Origin: RPQJ01 sp963706755
GTDB lineage: Bacteria > Pseudomonadota > Gammaproteobacteria > Steroidobacterales > Steroidobacteraceae
NCBI GenBank assembly: GCA_963706755.1
Contig: CAVPNH010000019.1
Coordinates: forward strand, 62,001-126,000
Length of the DNA stretch: 64,000 nucleotides
Direction: 5' to 3'
The position numbers and the translations under genes were made by a program. The notes beneath the pieces are model-generated. The model ran no database searches, was not told the origin of the DNA, and saw nothing but the letters and a program-made list of their open reading frames with translations. The stretch's first letter is position 1; each line of letters starts with the position of its first letter. Positions 8,953-22,720 of the stretch are shown here, piece by piece.

Positions 8953-9588
8953 ATGTACACGCTCTACTACTCTCCCGGCACCGCGAGCCTCGTCGTGCAC
9001 CTTGCCCTGCTCGAGACCGGCGCGGCGTACCGGCTCGAGATGGTGGATTTCGAGAAGAACGCGCAGAAGAGTCCCGAGTACCTGCGTCTCAACCCGCTCG
9101 GCAGGGTGCCGACGCTCATCGTCGACGGCAAGCCGCAATTCGAGTCCGTGGCGCTGCTGATGCTGCTCGCCGAACGCCACCCGGAGGCGAGGCTCGCGCC
9201 GCCGCCGGGCAGCGCGGCGAGGGCCGCGTGGTACCAGTGGATCGCGTTCCTGGCGACCTCGCTCGGCTCGACGTATCGGTTCTGGTTCTACCCGCCCGAT
9301 CTCGGCGCGGCCGAGCATCCACCGGCCGTTCGCGAAGCGTTGCGGCAGAGGATCGAGGACGCGTGGTCGGTGGTGGATGCGCATCTCGCGGCGAACGGCC
9401 CGTACATGCTGGGCGCGGGATTCTCGGGCGTGGACCTGCTCGCGCTCATGTACATGCGCTGGTCGCGCAACATGCCCCGGCCCGCGACCGAGTGGCCGGC
9501 GTTGCGCAGGTTCGCCGATCTCATGCGCGCGCGGCCGAGCTGGGCGCGGCTCTACGAGATCGAAGGACTGACGGACTGGCGCGGCTGA
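8953..9588 (+). CDS. Glutathione S-transferase family protein
   Basis: A 211-residue GST. The N-terminal thioredoxin fold starts MYTLYYSPGTASLVVH, with Ser/Thr residues at the catalytic position, and has LNPLGRVPTL (the cis-proline before strand 3) and the glutathione-contacting ESVALLMLLAE. The helical C-terminal domain contains YMLGAGFSGVDLLALMY, the usual N-capping segment. The ATG at 8953 is preferred to upstream starts because it gives the canonical beginning. The gene ends 8 bases from the convergent MATE gene. Substrate unknown. Confidence 0.9.
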   Translation: MYTLYYSPGTASLVVHLALLETGAAYRLEMVDFEKNAQKSPEYLRLNPLGRVPTLIVDGKPQFESVALLMLLAERHPEARLAPPPGSAARAAWYQWIAFLATSLGSTYRFWFYPPDLGAAEHPPAVREALRQRIEDAWSVVDAHLAANGPYMLGAGFSGVDLLALMYMRWSRNMPRPATEWPALRRFADLMRARPSWARLYEIEGLTDWRG

Positions 9589-9595
9589 GAGCCCG

Positions 9596-11050
9596 CTAGA
9601 CTTTCATCCGCCGCCACGCGTCCGAGCGCCAGCGCAGGTAGAGCGCGCCGCCGAGCAGGACCACGTAGGTCAGCATCGCGAGCCAGCCGCCGACGGCGCC
9701 GAGCCCGAGCTGGGGCACGCCGGTGAACCATCCCTGTCCCGGCGCGAACGACAACACGTACGCGAGCGGCACGAATACGCCCGAGGCGAGCACCAGGAAA
9801 ATGACCGCGGGAAACCGCACATCGCCGGCGCCGCGCAGCGCGAAGCCGGATCCGAGGTTGAGTCCGTCGAAGATCTGGTAGCCAGCCGCGATCCACAGCA
9901 GCACGGTGCCGAGCTGCACGACCGCCGCTCCCTGCGCATCGCCGATGTCCACGAATGCCGGCATCACCCACGGCCCGAGCGCCGCGAGGCCGAGCCCGAC
10001 GACGCCCATGTAGGCCACGGTCAGCCTGATCACCGCGTTGCCGAGCTGCCGCGCCCATTCACGGTCGCCCGCGCCGATCGCCTGGCCGACCAGCGTGGTC
10101 CCTGCGAGCGCGAGCCCGACGCCGGGGAGATAGGAGACCGAGGTCAGCATCACCACGACCTGCGTGGTCGCGCCCTCGACCTCGCTCAGCCGCACCTGCA
10201 TGAGCTGGAAGAGCGCCATGCCGAAGAGGTCGGCCGCGTACATCGCGCCCATCGGCAGCCCGAGCCTGAACTCGCGAATCATGTTCGAGAGGTCGGGCCG
10301 CCAGGTGAGGTGGGTCCGGTAGTCGCGGCGCAGGTCGGGACGCAGGAACATCCAGAGTGCGAACGCGACGCCGCAGGCCATGCTCGCGTTCGTGGCCCAT
10401 GCGGAGCCGGCGATTCCCCAGCCGAGCTCGAAGATGAACACCTGGTTCAGCGCCGCGTTCGTGATTGCGACCAGTGCCGTCGTCATCACCGTCACCCGCG
10501 GTCGCGAGATGCCGTTGAAGAATCCGAGCACCGCCCACAGCGCGACGCCAATTGGCGCGCCGAGCATGCGCGGCGCCCAGAACTGGAGAGCCAGTCGCCG
10601 CAACTCTTCATCCAGGCCGAATGGGGCGAGGAGCCAGTCGCCGCACCATGCCAGCGCCGCGAATACTGGTGCGGTCAGGAGCGCGCCCCAGAGCGCGACC
10701 CAGGTGGAGTGGCCCGCTCGCCAGCGTCTCCGGCTTCCTTCCGACTGTGCGACGAAGGTCTGCACGGCGAGACCGATCCCGCCGAGCAGCACGATGAAGA
10801 AGAACACCATCCAGTAGATCGAGGCCATGGCGGCCATCGCCGTCGTGGAGATGTGGCCGACGAACCACGTGTCCGTCAGCCCGATGATTGCCTGCACGCT
10901 GCTGTTGAGCATGAGAGGCAGCGCGAGCGCCGCGACCGCACGGTAGTCCACGCGCACGCGACCGTCCGCACCGACGCGCCGCGCCGGCAGGGCGCTTCGG
11001 CTGGCTGCGCCCTGCGCCTCGACCCCGGGATTCCCGCCCGTGTCCGGCAT
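9596..11050 (-). CDS. MATE family multidrug/cation antiporter
   Basis: A 484-residue inner-membrane exporter with about 12 hydrophobic helices arranged as two six-helix halves, typical of MATE (NorM/DinF-like) drug:Na+ or drug:H+ antiporters. The N-terminal helix carries ALPLMLNSSVQAIIGLTDTWFVGHIS, the usual MATE helix-1 pattern, and the second half repeats LGLPMGAMYAADLFGMALFQ. Substrate cannot be told. It starts 10 bases after the stop of the DedA gene on the same strand, so the two are probably one operon. Confidence 0.92.
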   Translation of the reverse strand: MPDTGGNPGVEAQGAASRSALPARRVGADGRVRVDYRAVAALALPLMLNSSVQAIIGLTDTWFVGHISTTAMAAMASIYWMVFFFIVLLGGIGLAVQTFVAQSEGSRRRWRAGHSTWVALWGALLTAPVFAALAWCGDWLLAPFGLDEELRRLALQFWAPRMLGAPIGVALWAVLGFFNGISRPRVTVMTTALVAITNAALNQVFIFELGWGIAGSAWATNASMACGVAFALWMFLRPDLRRDYRTHLTWRPDLSNMIREFRLGLPMGAMYAADLFGMALFQLMQVRLSEVEGATTQVVVMLTSVSYLPGVGLALAGTTLVGQAIGAGDREWARQLGNAVIRLTVAYMGVVGLGLAALGPWVMPAFVDIGDAQGAAVVQLGTVLLWIAAGYQIFDGLNLGSGFALRGAGDVRFPAVIFLVLASGVFVPLAYVLSFAPGQGWFTGVPQLGLGAVGGWLAMLTYVVLLGGALYLRWRSDAWRRMKV

Positions 11051-11060
11051 GAGCGCGGCC

Positions 11061-11678
11061 TCAGCGCCGCATGTGCCGGTGCACGAAGTAGTAGTAGAGG
11101 CCCCAGAGGAAGATCATCAGGCCACCGCCCCACAGCGTGATGCTGTGCAGGCTGCCCTCCATGAGGGCCTGGTCCTTGCCGGCGGTCACCCCGAGCCACA
11201 CCAGGACGGTGCACCAGAGCGCCGAGCCCATGACGGTCGCCAGGGAGAACTTCCAGTAGTTGAGCCGCACCACCCCGGCCGGGATTCCGATCAGGTGGCG
11301 GATCACCGGGAGGATGCGCGCGACGAACGCTCCCATCGCGCCGTAGTGCGCGGCCCAGGCCTCCGCGCGCTCGATCTTCTCGGGCGTGATCGTCACGTAG
11401 CGGCCGAAACGCATGAGCAGGGGCCGGCCCAGCAGGCGTGACAGCCAGTACATCGCAGTTGCCCCGATCCAGGAGCCGAGCGTGCCCGCGATCACGATGC
11501 CGGTGAGCGAAAACGTGCCGCGCGAGTGCGCGAGGTAGGCGGCGGGCGGGATGACAAGCTCGCTCGGCACCGGTATGACCGAGCTCTCCGCGGCCATGAG
11601 GGCGACGATCAGCAGGTACCCGCCCTGGTCGAGGGCGCCGAGGTACCAGTGCAGGATCGAGGCAATGAATTCGCGCAT
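11061..11678 (-). CDS. DedA family membrane protein
   Basis: A 205-residue polytopic membrane protein of the DedA/VTT family, which includes undecaprenyl-phosphate and lipid flippases and proteins needed for envelope homeostasis. Typical parts are the re-entrant segment ESSVIPVPSELVIPPAAYLA, the following GSWIGATAMYWLSRLLGR, and the second re-entrant motif FVARILPVIRHLIGIPAG. The acidic E and the R of this motif, important in E. coli YqjA/YghB, are present. The start at ATG 11678 gives MREFIASILHWYLGALDQGG, a normal DedA beginning. It is followed 10 bases later by the MATE gene. Confidence 0.92.
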   Translation of the reverse strand: MREFIASILHWYLGALDQGGYLLIVALMAAESSVIPVPSELVIPPAAYLAHSRGTFSLTGIVIAGTLGSWIGATAMYWLSRLLGRPLLMRFGRYVTITPEKIERAEAWAAHYGAMGAFVARILPVIRHLIGIPAGVVRLNYWKFSLATVMGSALWCTVLVWLGVTAGKDQALMEGSLHSITLWGGGLMIFLWGLYYYFVHRHMRR

Positions 11679-11843
11679 CTGCGGGGGGTGTCCGTAACGT
11701 GTTCCGCGAGTTCCTTCGTGGTCCCGCGGCAGGGCATTCTGCCAGATCGAGCACCCCGGACCGCGGCGGATCTCGGTGTCGCACCGTGGTCCGTGATGCG
11801 ACAATGCCCTGTCATTTCCGCCCCGACACGGGATTGGGTGTCC

Positions 11844-14297
11844 ATGCGACGCTTTTTTCGCCTGATTGCCTGCCTGCTCCTCGCCGCCTCCCCGCTGGCG
11901 GCGCTCGATGCGACTGGCGCATCGCTGGCTATTGCCAAACCCGCGCCCACGCCCGAGCCGGCCGCAACGGCGCCAGCAGCCATCGAACCGTTCGCCGCGG
12001 TCGATATCCCGATGCGCGCCGACGCCGACGAGCGCTTCGTCCAGGAAAGCATGGCTCGCGCCCGACAGGCCGATCCGGCGGACAAGCTGGTGCCGCAGCT
12101 CGATGCGATAGCAGTCGGCATACGCAAGCTGTCCGAGACGTTCAAGCGCGACGAGTTGCAGTCCCTGCCGGCCATCCGGCTGCAGAGCCTCGAGCGCCAC
12201 TGGAAGTTCTACGACACCAGGCTCGCGGCATGGCGCGGCCAGCTGCAGCGCATCACGGCCCGCTATTCGGAGGACGTCGCGGAACTCGCCAGGAGGCGCG
12301 CGACCTGGGAGGCGACGCGCGCGACGGCCGGAAGCCTCGCCCCGGCCTTGAGCGAACGCATCGACTCGATCCTCGCGGAAATCGCGCTCGCCGAGCAGGC
12401 GCTCTCGGGTCCCCTGGACAACCAGCTCAGGCTCGCCCGGCGCGGCAATACGGTGCAGCAGGCCGTCGATTCGGGGGAGAAGGCGGTGGCTGCTGCGATC
12501 GCGTACTTCGACCACCGTCTGCTCATGATCGACTCGCCGCCGCTCTGGGAGGAATGGCGCCACTGGACGCCGTCCAATGCGCCGTTGTCGACGCTCCTCG
12601 TTGGCCTCGAGATCGAACGTGGCTTCCTGGTGGAGTACAACGCCGCCCACAAGGTCCGGCTGCAGGTGCTGCGCGTCGCCGCGCTGCTGCTGCTGCCCCT
12701 GTTCATCTGGTTGAGTCGCCGCAGCCGCAAGCTGGTGTCCGACGACCCGGAACTGCTGTCATCGGCGCAGGTCCTGCTGCGGCCGATTTCCTCGTGGCTG
12801 GTGGTCGTGCTCGTTGGCGTGCTGTTCTTCGAGCCGAACGCGCCGATCCTCCGCCACCAGTCCGCCCTGCTGCTGGCCCTCGTTCCCGTGCTGCGCCTGC
12901 TGCCACGCAAGTTGTACGCGGTCCTCGGCCCGTGGCCGTACGTCGTGACGGCGCTCTACCTGCTCTACCAGCTGAGCTTCCTGCTCGTGGGCGTGCCGCT
13001 CGTGCTCCGGCTGCACCTCATGGTGATCGGAGTGCTGACGCTCGCAACCTTGCTCTGGCTGCTGCTGCGGCGCAGGGGTGATGGGGCGCGGACCGCCCAG
13101 CCAAGGCCATACGCGTTCGTCCGGGCTGCTGCCTGGGCCGCCGCCGCTGCACTGCTGGTGGCGCTGGTCGCGAACCTTGTGGGCAACCTCTCGCTCGCCG
13201 AAGTGCTCACCGGTGGCGTGCTCGACAGCGGCTACGTGGGCCTCGCGCTCTACGCGGGCGCCTCGGTGCTGAACGCGATCCTCGCGCTGCTGCTTGCGCG
13301 TCGTGGCCAGACCCGGTTCAGCGTGGTGACGCAGCACGCCGGCCCGCTGCTGCAGGCGGTCGGCCGGCTGGTGAACGTGGTCGCCTCCGTCACGTGGGTC
13401 CTGATCGTGCTGAACGAGTTCCGCGTCTATCGGCCGATCGAGCACTGGGCCAGGGTCCTGCTCACCTACCCGATCGGAATCGGCGCGATATCCATCACCC
13501 TCGGCAGCGTGCTCCTGTTCCTGGTCTCGGTGTGGGTCGCCTTCTGGCTCGCGAAGACCCTCCGCGTGGTGCTGCGCGACGAGGTGCTGCCGAGGATGGA
13601 ATTGCCGCGAGGCGTCGGCAACAGCGTGTCCACGCTCACCTACTACGGGGTGCTCACGATCGGCGTGATGATCGCGCTCGCGGCCGCCGGCTTCCGCCTG
13701 AGCGAGCTGGCCTTCGTGGTCGGTGCGCTGGGCGTCGGCATCGGCTTCGGCCTGCAGAACGTGGTGAACAACTTCGTGTCCGGCCTGATCCTGATGTTCG
13801 AGCGCCCGATCCAGCCCGGCGACGTGATCGAGGTCTCGGGCACGTCAGGCAAGGTACGCGAGATCGGCATGCGGGCGACCACGCTCACGACCTTCGAGGG
13901 TGCGGACGTGGTCGTGCCGAACGGCACCCTGCTCTCCGAGAAGCTGATCAACTGGACGCTGAGCGACATGAACCGCCGCCTCGACGTGAATGTCGGCGTG
14001 GCATACGGCAGCGACCCGAAGCGAGTGCTGGCATTGCTCGAGGAGGTTGCGGTGACGACTCCGGGTGTTTCGCGGGAGCCGGCGCCGGCCGTGATCTTCA
14101 CTGGGTTCGGCCCGAGCTCACTCGATTTCGGCCTGCGCGCCTGGACCAACGACTTCGACAACTGGGTGGCGATCCGCAGCGCGCTCGCCGTGCGGGTGCA
14201 CGACGCGCTGGTCGCCGCGGGGATCTCGATTCCCTTCCCGCAGCACGACCTGCACCTGAAGAGCGTGTCGCCGGAGGCACGCGAGGCGCTCAAATGA
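11844..14297 (+). CDS. Large mechanosensitive channel (MscS superfamily, DUF3772-type N-terminus)
   Basis: An 817-residue inner-membrane channel that would open under membrane tension and protect against osmotic shock. It begins with a signal peptide (about 1-20), then a periplasmic alpha-helical region (about 50-260, DUF3772-like), then about ten membrane helices. The MscS core lies at about 580-800: the pore helix region, then GIGFGLQNVVNNFVSGLILMFERPIQPGD from about residue 632, which is the MscS signature, followed by the beta domain (VVVPNGTLLSEKLINWT) and the C-terminal alpha/beta domain. The size matches KefA/YbiO-type large channels. Its TGA overlaps the next gene's ATG (ATGA), so it is translationally coupled to the SDR. 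Confidence 0.93.
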   Translation: MRRFFRLIACLLLAASPLAALDATGASLAIAKPAPTPEPAATAPAAIEPFAAVDIPMRADADERFVQESMARARQADPADKLVPQLDAIAVGIRKLSETFKRDELQSLPAIRLQSLERHWKFYDTRLAAWRGQLQRITARYSEDVAELARRRATWEATRATAGSLAPALSERIDSILAEIALAEQALSGPLDNQLRLARRGNTVQQAVDSGEKAVAAAIAYFDHRLLMIDSPPLWEEWRHWTPSNAPLSTLLVGLEIERGFLVEYNAAHKVRLQVLRVAALLLLPLFIWLSRRSRKLVSDDPELLSSAQVLLRPISSWLVVVLVGVLFFEPNAPILRHQSALLLALVPVLRLLPRKLYAVLGPWPYVVTALYLLYQLSFLLVGVPLVLRLHLMVIGVLTLATLLWLLLRRRGDGARTAQPRPYAFVRAAAWAAAAALLVALVANLVGNLSLAEVLTGGVLDSGYVGLALYAGASVLNAILALLLARRGQTRFSVVTQHAGPLLQAVGRLVNVVASVTWVLIVLNEFRVYRPIEHWARVLLTYPIGIGAISITLGSVLLFLVSVWVAFWLAKTLRVVLRDEVLPRMELPRGVGNSVSTLTYYGVLTIGVMIALAAAGFRLSELAFVVGALGVGIGFGLQNVVNNFVSGLILMFERPIQPGDVIEVSGTSGKVREIGMRATTLTTFEGADVVVPNGTLLSEKLINWTLSDMNRRLDVNVGVAYGSDPKRVLALLEEVAVTTPGVSREPAPAVIFTGFGPSSLDFGLRAWTNDFDNWVAIRSALAVRVHDALVAAGISIPFPQHDLHLKSVSPEAREALK

Positions 14298-15106
14298 ACC
14301 AGTCCCTGGCGGGAAAGATCGTCGTCATCACGGGGGCCTCTTCGGGCGTCGGTGAAGCTGCCGCGCGCGCCTTCGCCCGCACGGGCGCGACCGTGGTGCT
14401 GGCCGCGCGCTCGGCGGCGAAACTCGAGAAGCTGGCGGGAGAGGTCAAGGGACTCGCGGTGCCGACCGACGTCAGCCGCACCGCCGATCTCGCGGCGCTC
14501 GTCGCGCGCACGATTGCAGCCTATGGCCGGATCGACGTGCTGGTGAACAACGCGGCGGCGAATGCGCGGGGCGAATTCGACTCGCTCGACGCCGAGGCGA
14601 TTGCCACCGTCATCGATACCAACCTCAAGGGGCCGATGCTGCTCACGCGCTTCGCCCTGCCGCACCTGCGGAAGACTCGAGGCGTGGTGGTCAACGTCGC
14701 GTCCATCGCCGGCCACGTGCCCCTGCCGCACGAGGCACCGTACTGCGCATCGAAGTGGGGCCTGCGCGGGTTCACGTTCGCCGTTCGGGAGGAGCTCAGG
14801 GACGCGGGCGTTTCGCTGTGCGTCGTCTCACCGGGGCCGATCGCGACGCCTTTCGTGCTCGATGATATCGATCACGTGCCGGACCTGGTGTTCTCGCAGC
14901 CGATCCTCACGGCCGGGCAGGTCGCCGATGCGGTCGTCGCGTGCGCGATCGATCGCAAGCGCGAGCGCGCCATGCCGCGCTCGACACTGCTGCTCGCGAA
15001 GATCTCCCGGTCGATGCCGTGGCTGCAGGAAATGCTGCGGCCCGCGCTCGAGGCCAAGGGGGCGAGGGTGAAGGCGAAGCTGAAGGCGGAGATGAAGAAG
15101 GAATAG
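14294..15106 (+). CDS. Short-chain dehydrogenase/reductase
   Basis: A 270-residue classical SDR, an NAD(P)-dependent oxidoreductase. The Rossmann motif is TGASSGVGEAAA, followed by the structural NNAA motif, the catalytic serine in NVASIAGH and the YxxxK pair in YCASK. Arginine after the second strand (AARSAAKL) suggests a preference for NADPH, which is inference. The C-terminus is extended and lysine-rich. The start overlaps the stop of the mechanosensitive channel by four bases. It ends one base from the convergent lon gene. Substrate unknown. Confidence 0.92.
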   Translation: MNQSLAGKIVVITGASSGVGEAAARAFARTGATVVLAARSAAKLEKLAGEVKGLAVPTDVSRTADLAALVARTIAAYGRIDVLVNNAAANARGEFDSLDAEAIATVIDTNLKGPMLLTRFALPHLRKTRGVVVNVASIAGHVPLPHEAPYCASKWGLRGFTFAVREELRDAGVSLCVVSPGPIATPFVLDDIDHVPDLVFSQPILTAGQVADAVVACAIDRKRERAMPRSTLLLAKISRSMPWLQEMLRPALEAKGARVKAKLKAEMKKE

Positions 15107-15107
15107 G

Positions 15108-17486
<2,379 letters not shown>

Positions 17487-17523
17487 CGTGTACCTCTGCC
17501 GGGATGCCCGGCCAATGAACCGG

Positions 17524-17551
17524 AGGTTGGGGCGCGAGGTGCAGGTCTCAA
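17524..17551 (-). promoter_or_regulatory. Possible heat-shock (sigma-32) promoter for lon
   Basis: Read on the minus strand, TTGAGA (17551-17546) is followed after 13 bases by CCCCAACCT (17532-17524), resembling the CTTGAA / CCCCATnT sigma-32 pattern. It lies about 40 bases upstream of the lon start. lon is a known heat-shock gene in proteobacteria. The match is partial, so this is a suggestion only. Confidence 0.35.
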
Positions 17552-17553
17552 TG

Positions 17554-17627
17554 CCGGTCCATCGCCCGTTCCACCCGAACTCGCGAAAACCGACATGCTC
17601 GTCCGGATGGAAAGGGCGATGGACCGG
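17554..17627. repeat. Imperfect 27-base inverted repeat upstream of lon
   Basis: The left arm 17554-17580 and right arm 17601-17627 are complementary at 24 of 27 positions, with a 20-base loop. Both arms begin CCGGTCCATCGCCC when read from outside. It lies between the divergent lon and methyltransferase genes, outside any coding region, and immediately upstream of the possible lon promoter. It may be a mobile palindromic element or a structured regulatory site. Confidence 0.8.
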
Positions 17628-17706
17628 CCCACGGCCGCACGGCTGCGCATGGGAGAACGTGGGCCCCGGTTCCCGTTCTGGCGCCGCCGCCATTAGTCAC
17701 AGATAA

Positions 17707-17736
17707 TTGACAAATACGCAGCGTGAGCCTTTTAAT
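17707..17736 (+). promoter_or_regulatory. Sigma-70 type promoter before the methyltransferase
   Basis: A perfect -35 box TTGACA (17707-17712) is separated by 18 bases from TTTAAT (17731-17736). The region is clearly AT-richer than its surroundings and ends 30 bases before the ATG at 17767. This is one of the few near-consensus promoters that can be read by eye in the window. Confidence 0.65.
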
Positions 17737-17766
17737 GAAACGGATCCATTCAGATAAACTTTCCGG

Positions 17767-18384
17767 ATGAAGACCCCAACGAAAGAGCGCTTCGGCCCCG
17801 AGTTCTATCGGCGTCACTACACTAACCCTCGCACGCGAGTCGTGACCAGGGCCGAAATGTCCCGCCGAGCCGAACTCGTCGCGGCCTTCGTTCGTCACGG
17901 CGAGCTCGGCGTCCGCTCGATCCTGGACGTCGGTTGCGGCCTCGGCCTCATGCGTGCGCAGCTGCTCCAGCGGTTTCCACGGGCGCGCTACGTGGGACTC
18001 GAGGCGAGCGCCTATCTCTGCGAGCGCCACGGCTGGGAACACGGCTCGGCCGCAACCTTCGACCCGGGCCGGACGTTCGACCTCGTCGTCTGCTACGACG
18101 TGCTCCAGTACCTCACCTCGCGGCAGGCTGCCGCGGCGATCCGCAACCTCGGTCGGCTCTGTGCCGGGGTCCTGCACTTCGGTGCACTGACCAGCGAGGA
18201 CTGGGAGCTTCATTGCGACCAGCGGGATACCGACCGGAACGTCCACCTCCGGCCCGCCGAGTGGTACCGGAAGCGGCTCGCGCCAGCCTTCATCAACGCG
18301 GGCTCGGGCATGTTCGTCCGCCGCGGCGCGCCCGTGCACCTGTGGGAGCTGGACCGGGTCGAAGTCCTGCGCTCGCGCCGCTAG
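17767..18384 (+). CDS. Class I SAM-dependent methyltransferase
   Basis: A 205-residue cytosolic protein with a Rossmann-type methyltransferase core. Motif I is SILDVGCGLGLM (about 54-65), the acidic end of strand 2 is VGLEASAYLCE, and the post-motif LVVCYDVLQYLTSRQAAAAI matches the usual 'DVLEHL' helix. The N-terminal FGPEFYRRHYTNPRTRV segment resembles methyltransferases that act on small molecules. The acceptor cannot be predicted. It has its own near-consensus promoter and stands alone between lon and the peroxidase. Confidence 0.85.
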   Translation: MKTPTKERFGPEFYRRHYTNPRTRVVTRAEMSRRAELVAAFVRHGELGVRSILDVGCGLGLMRAQLLQRFPRARYVGLEASAYLCERHGWEHGSAATFDPGRTFDLVVCYDVLQYLTSRQAAAAIRNLGRLCAGVLHFGALTSEDWELHCDQRDTDRNVHLRPAEWYRKRLAPAFINAGSGMFVRRGAPVHLWELDRVEVLRSRR

Positions 18385-18451
18385 GCATTGCTCACGGCTT
18401 GACCTCGGCAAGGCACAATTGTTGCGCCTCATCGGGAGGCGGATACAGGGA

Positions 18452-18477
18452 GGACAGCAATCCACGGAGGGCTGTCC
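18452..18477 (+). promoter_or_regulatory. Hairpin enclosing the ribosome-binding site of the peroxidase gene
   Basis: GGACAGC (18452-18458) pairs with GCTGTCC (18471-18477), leaving a 12-base loop that holds the ribosome-binding site CGGAGG (18465-18470). The stem ends directly at the ATG at 18478. Such a structure could limit or tune translation initiation. Pairing is exact; a regulatory role is inference. Confidence 0.45.
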
Positions 18478-19509
18478 ATGAAACTTCGATCCCTGTTGCT
18501 CGGCGGCGTTGCCGCCGTCCTCGCCAGCGGTCCGTCGACCGCACAGAGCTGGGAGGCCCTGCCGACGGCGGCTCCCGCGCCTGCAGACAACCCGACGTCG
18601 GTGGCGCGCGTGGACCTTGGCAGGATGCTCTACCACGATCCGCGCTTCTCCGAGACCGGGACGATCTCCTGCGCCTCGTGCCACAACCTGATGGAAGGCG
18701 GCGACGACCACCGGCCGACGAGCATCGGCGTGCACGGCGTGAAAGGCGGCCGCAACGCGCCCACGGTCTTCAACGCGGCGTTCCTCAGCTCCCAGTTCTG
18801 GGATGGTCGCGCGCCCACGCTCGAGGCACAGGCCAAGGGCCCGATCGTGAATCCGGTCGAGATGGGCATGAAGGACCTGGGTTCCGCCATTGAGCGGATC
18901 CGGCGCATCCCGGGCTACGTCCCTTATTTCAGTGCCGCCTTCGGGGCGGGCGACACGGTGACGATCGACAACGCAGCCAAGGCCATCGCAGCGTACGAGC
19001 GGACCCAGATCACCCCGGGCAGCCCGTACGATCGCTACGTCGCGGGCGACAAGGCGGCTCTCACCGCCGAGCAGCAGCGCGGAATGACGGCGTTTGGCAA
19101 GGCCGGCTGCAAGGCTTGCCATTCCGGGGTCGTATTTGCCGGGCCGCCGCTGCCGATGGGCACGCCGTTCCTGCAGAAGTTCCCGACCTTGACCGACAAC
19201 CCGTACGTTGCGAAATACGACCTGCTGGCCGACAAGGGCCGGTTCAACTCGACCAAGGACCCGGCGGATGAGCACATGTGGCGGGTGCCGCAGCTCAGGA
19301 ACCTGCCCTACACGGCTCCTTACCTGCACAACGGCAGCGTGAAGACCATCCCCGAGATGGTCCGCCTGATGGCCAAGGTGCAGCTCGGGGAAGACCTGCA
19401 GGATGCCCAGGTGGCGGACATAGCCGCGTTCCTGGCCAGCCTGACCGGCGAGTTCCCGAAGGAGACCATGCCGCGGCTGCCGCCGACACCGGGTGATCTG
19501 CTCGAGTAG
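18478..19509 (+). CDS. Di-haem cytochrome c peroxidase family protein
   Basis: A 343-residue periplasmic protein with a signal peptide (1-22, ending STAQS) and two c-type haem sites: C65-x2-C68-H69 (CASCH) and C211-x2-C214-H215 (CKACH). The spacing of about 146 residues and motifs such as LGRMLYHDPRFS, FWDGRAPTLEAQAKGPI and NLPYTAPYLHNGS fit the bacterial CcpA/MauG peroxidase family, which reduces hydrogen peroxide with electrons from cytochrome c or azurin. Length matches CcpA rather than the longer MauG-like proteins. Its ribosome-binding site sits in a hairpin. No haem-lyase or partner gene is nearby. Confidence 0.93.
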   Translation: MKLRSLLLGGVAAVLASGPSTAQSWEALPTAAPAPADNPTSVARVDLGRMLYHDPRFSETGTISCASCHNLMEGGDDHRPTSIGVHGVKGGRNAPTVFNAAFLSSQFWDGRAPTLEAQAKGPIVNPVEMGMKDLGSAIERIRRIPGYVPYFSAAFGAGDTVTIDNAAKAIAAYERTQITPGSPYDRYVAGDKAALTAEQQRGMTAFGKAGCKACHSGVVFAGPPLPMGTPFLQKFPTLTDNPYVAKYDLLADKGRFNSTKDPADEHMWRVPQLRNLPYTAPYLHNGSVKTIPEMVRLMAKVQLGEDLQDAQVADIAAFLASLTGEFPKETMPRLPPTPGDLLE

Positions 19510-19598
19510 GAGGCTGGCTACCGACCAGCGGGGTTCCGCATGCCGGTGGCCGGGGGCTGTACAATGCGCGCCTCCCGCATGGCTCCCCGGTAGCACTG

Positions 19599-20201
19599 AT
19601 GCGTTCAACCCCGCTGCGTCTGCTCCTGCCCGCACTCTCGCTGCTCGTTCTCGCGGGCTGCGCGACCACCACGACCTCGTGCGGGGGCGATGAGCAGTAC
19701 CTGCAGGCCCAGGAACGTCCGCACCTCGATCTTCCGCAGGGCGTGATGGGCAGCGAGCGCATCGCACCGGTGGTGATCCCGGCGGCCGCGCCGAATCCGC
19801 AGAAGCTGGATCCGCAACCGCGCTGCCTCGACTATCCCCCGCAGTTTTTCGCCCGTCCGCCCGCCGCGCAGGGCTCGCCCGAGGCCGCGGTCCGCGCCTG
19901 GGGTGCCGCCTGGGCCGAGCGCAAGCCGGACGCGGTCATACAGGCCTATTCGCCGTCGTTCCAGGCGTCGGGCCAGGGTGGCTCGGTGGCGTTCCTCACC
20001 GAGCGCGAGGAACAGGTCGCGACCGGCAGCGCGCCATCGCCGGTGCTGCAGAACCTCACCGTGACCAACGATGGCGCGGACCGGCGCGTGGTGACGTTCG
20101 TGCAGGCGTTCGGCACCGAACTGGTCCGCCGCGAGCTCACGCTGGTGCGCGACGGCCAGTCATGGCGCATCGTGGCGGAACGGACCCTCGGCGCCCCGTG
20201 A
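19599..20201 (+). CDS. Lipoprotein with C-terminal NTF2-like domain
   Basis: A 200-residue lipoprotein: the signal ends in LVLAGC with the lipidated cysteine at 21. A low-complexity proline-rich stretch (about 45-90) leads into a C-terminal domain (about 90-200) whose pattern AVRAWGAAWAERKPDAVIQAYSPSF...VRRELTLVRDGQSWRIVAER is that of the SnoaL/NTF2-like fold often seen at the end of Gram-negative cell-envelope proteins. No catalytic role is visible. A TACAAT at 19560-19565 may be the -10 box of a promoter. It lies just before glgP, but the products have no obvious link. Confidence 0.78.
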   Translation: MRSTPLRLLLPALSLLVLAGCATTTTSCGGDEQYLQAQERPHLDLPQGVMGSERIAPVVIPAAAPNPQKLDPQPRCLDYPPQFFARPPAAQGSPEAAVRAWGAAWAERKPDAVIQAYSPSFQASGQGGSVAFLTEREEQVATGSAPSPVLQNLTVTNDGADRRVVTFVQAFGTELVRRELTLVRDGQSWRIVAERTLGAP

Positions 20202-20244
20202 GCCGGTTGCCCGGGTCCACGGCGGCACCAGTCCCGCGGCGGCC

Positions 20245-22713
<2,469 letters not shown>

Positions 22714-22720
22714 GGTATGT

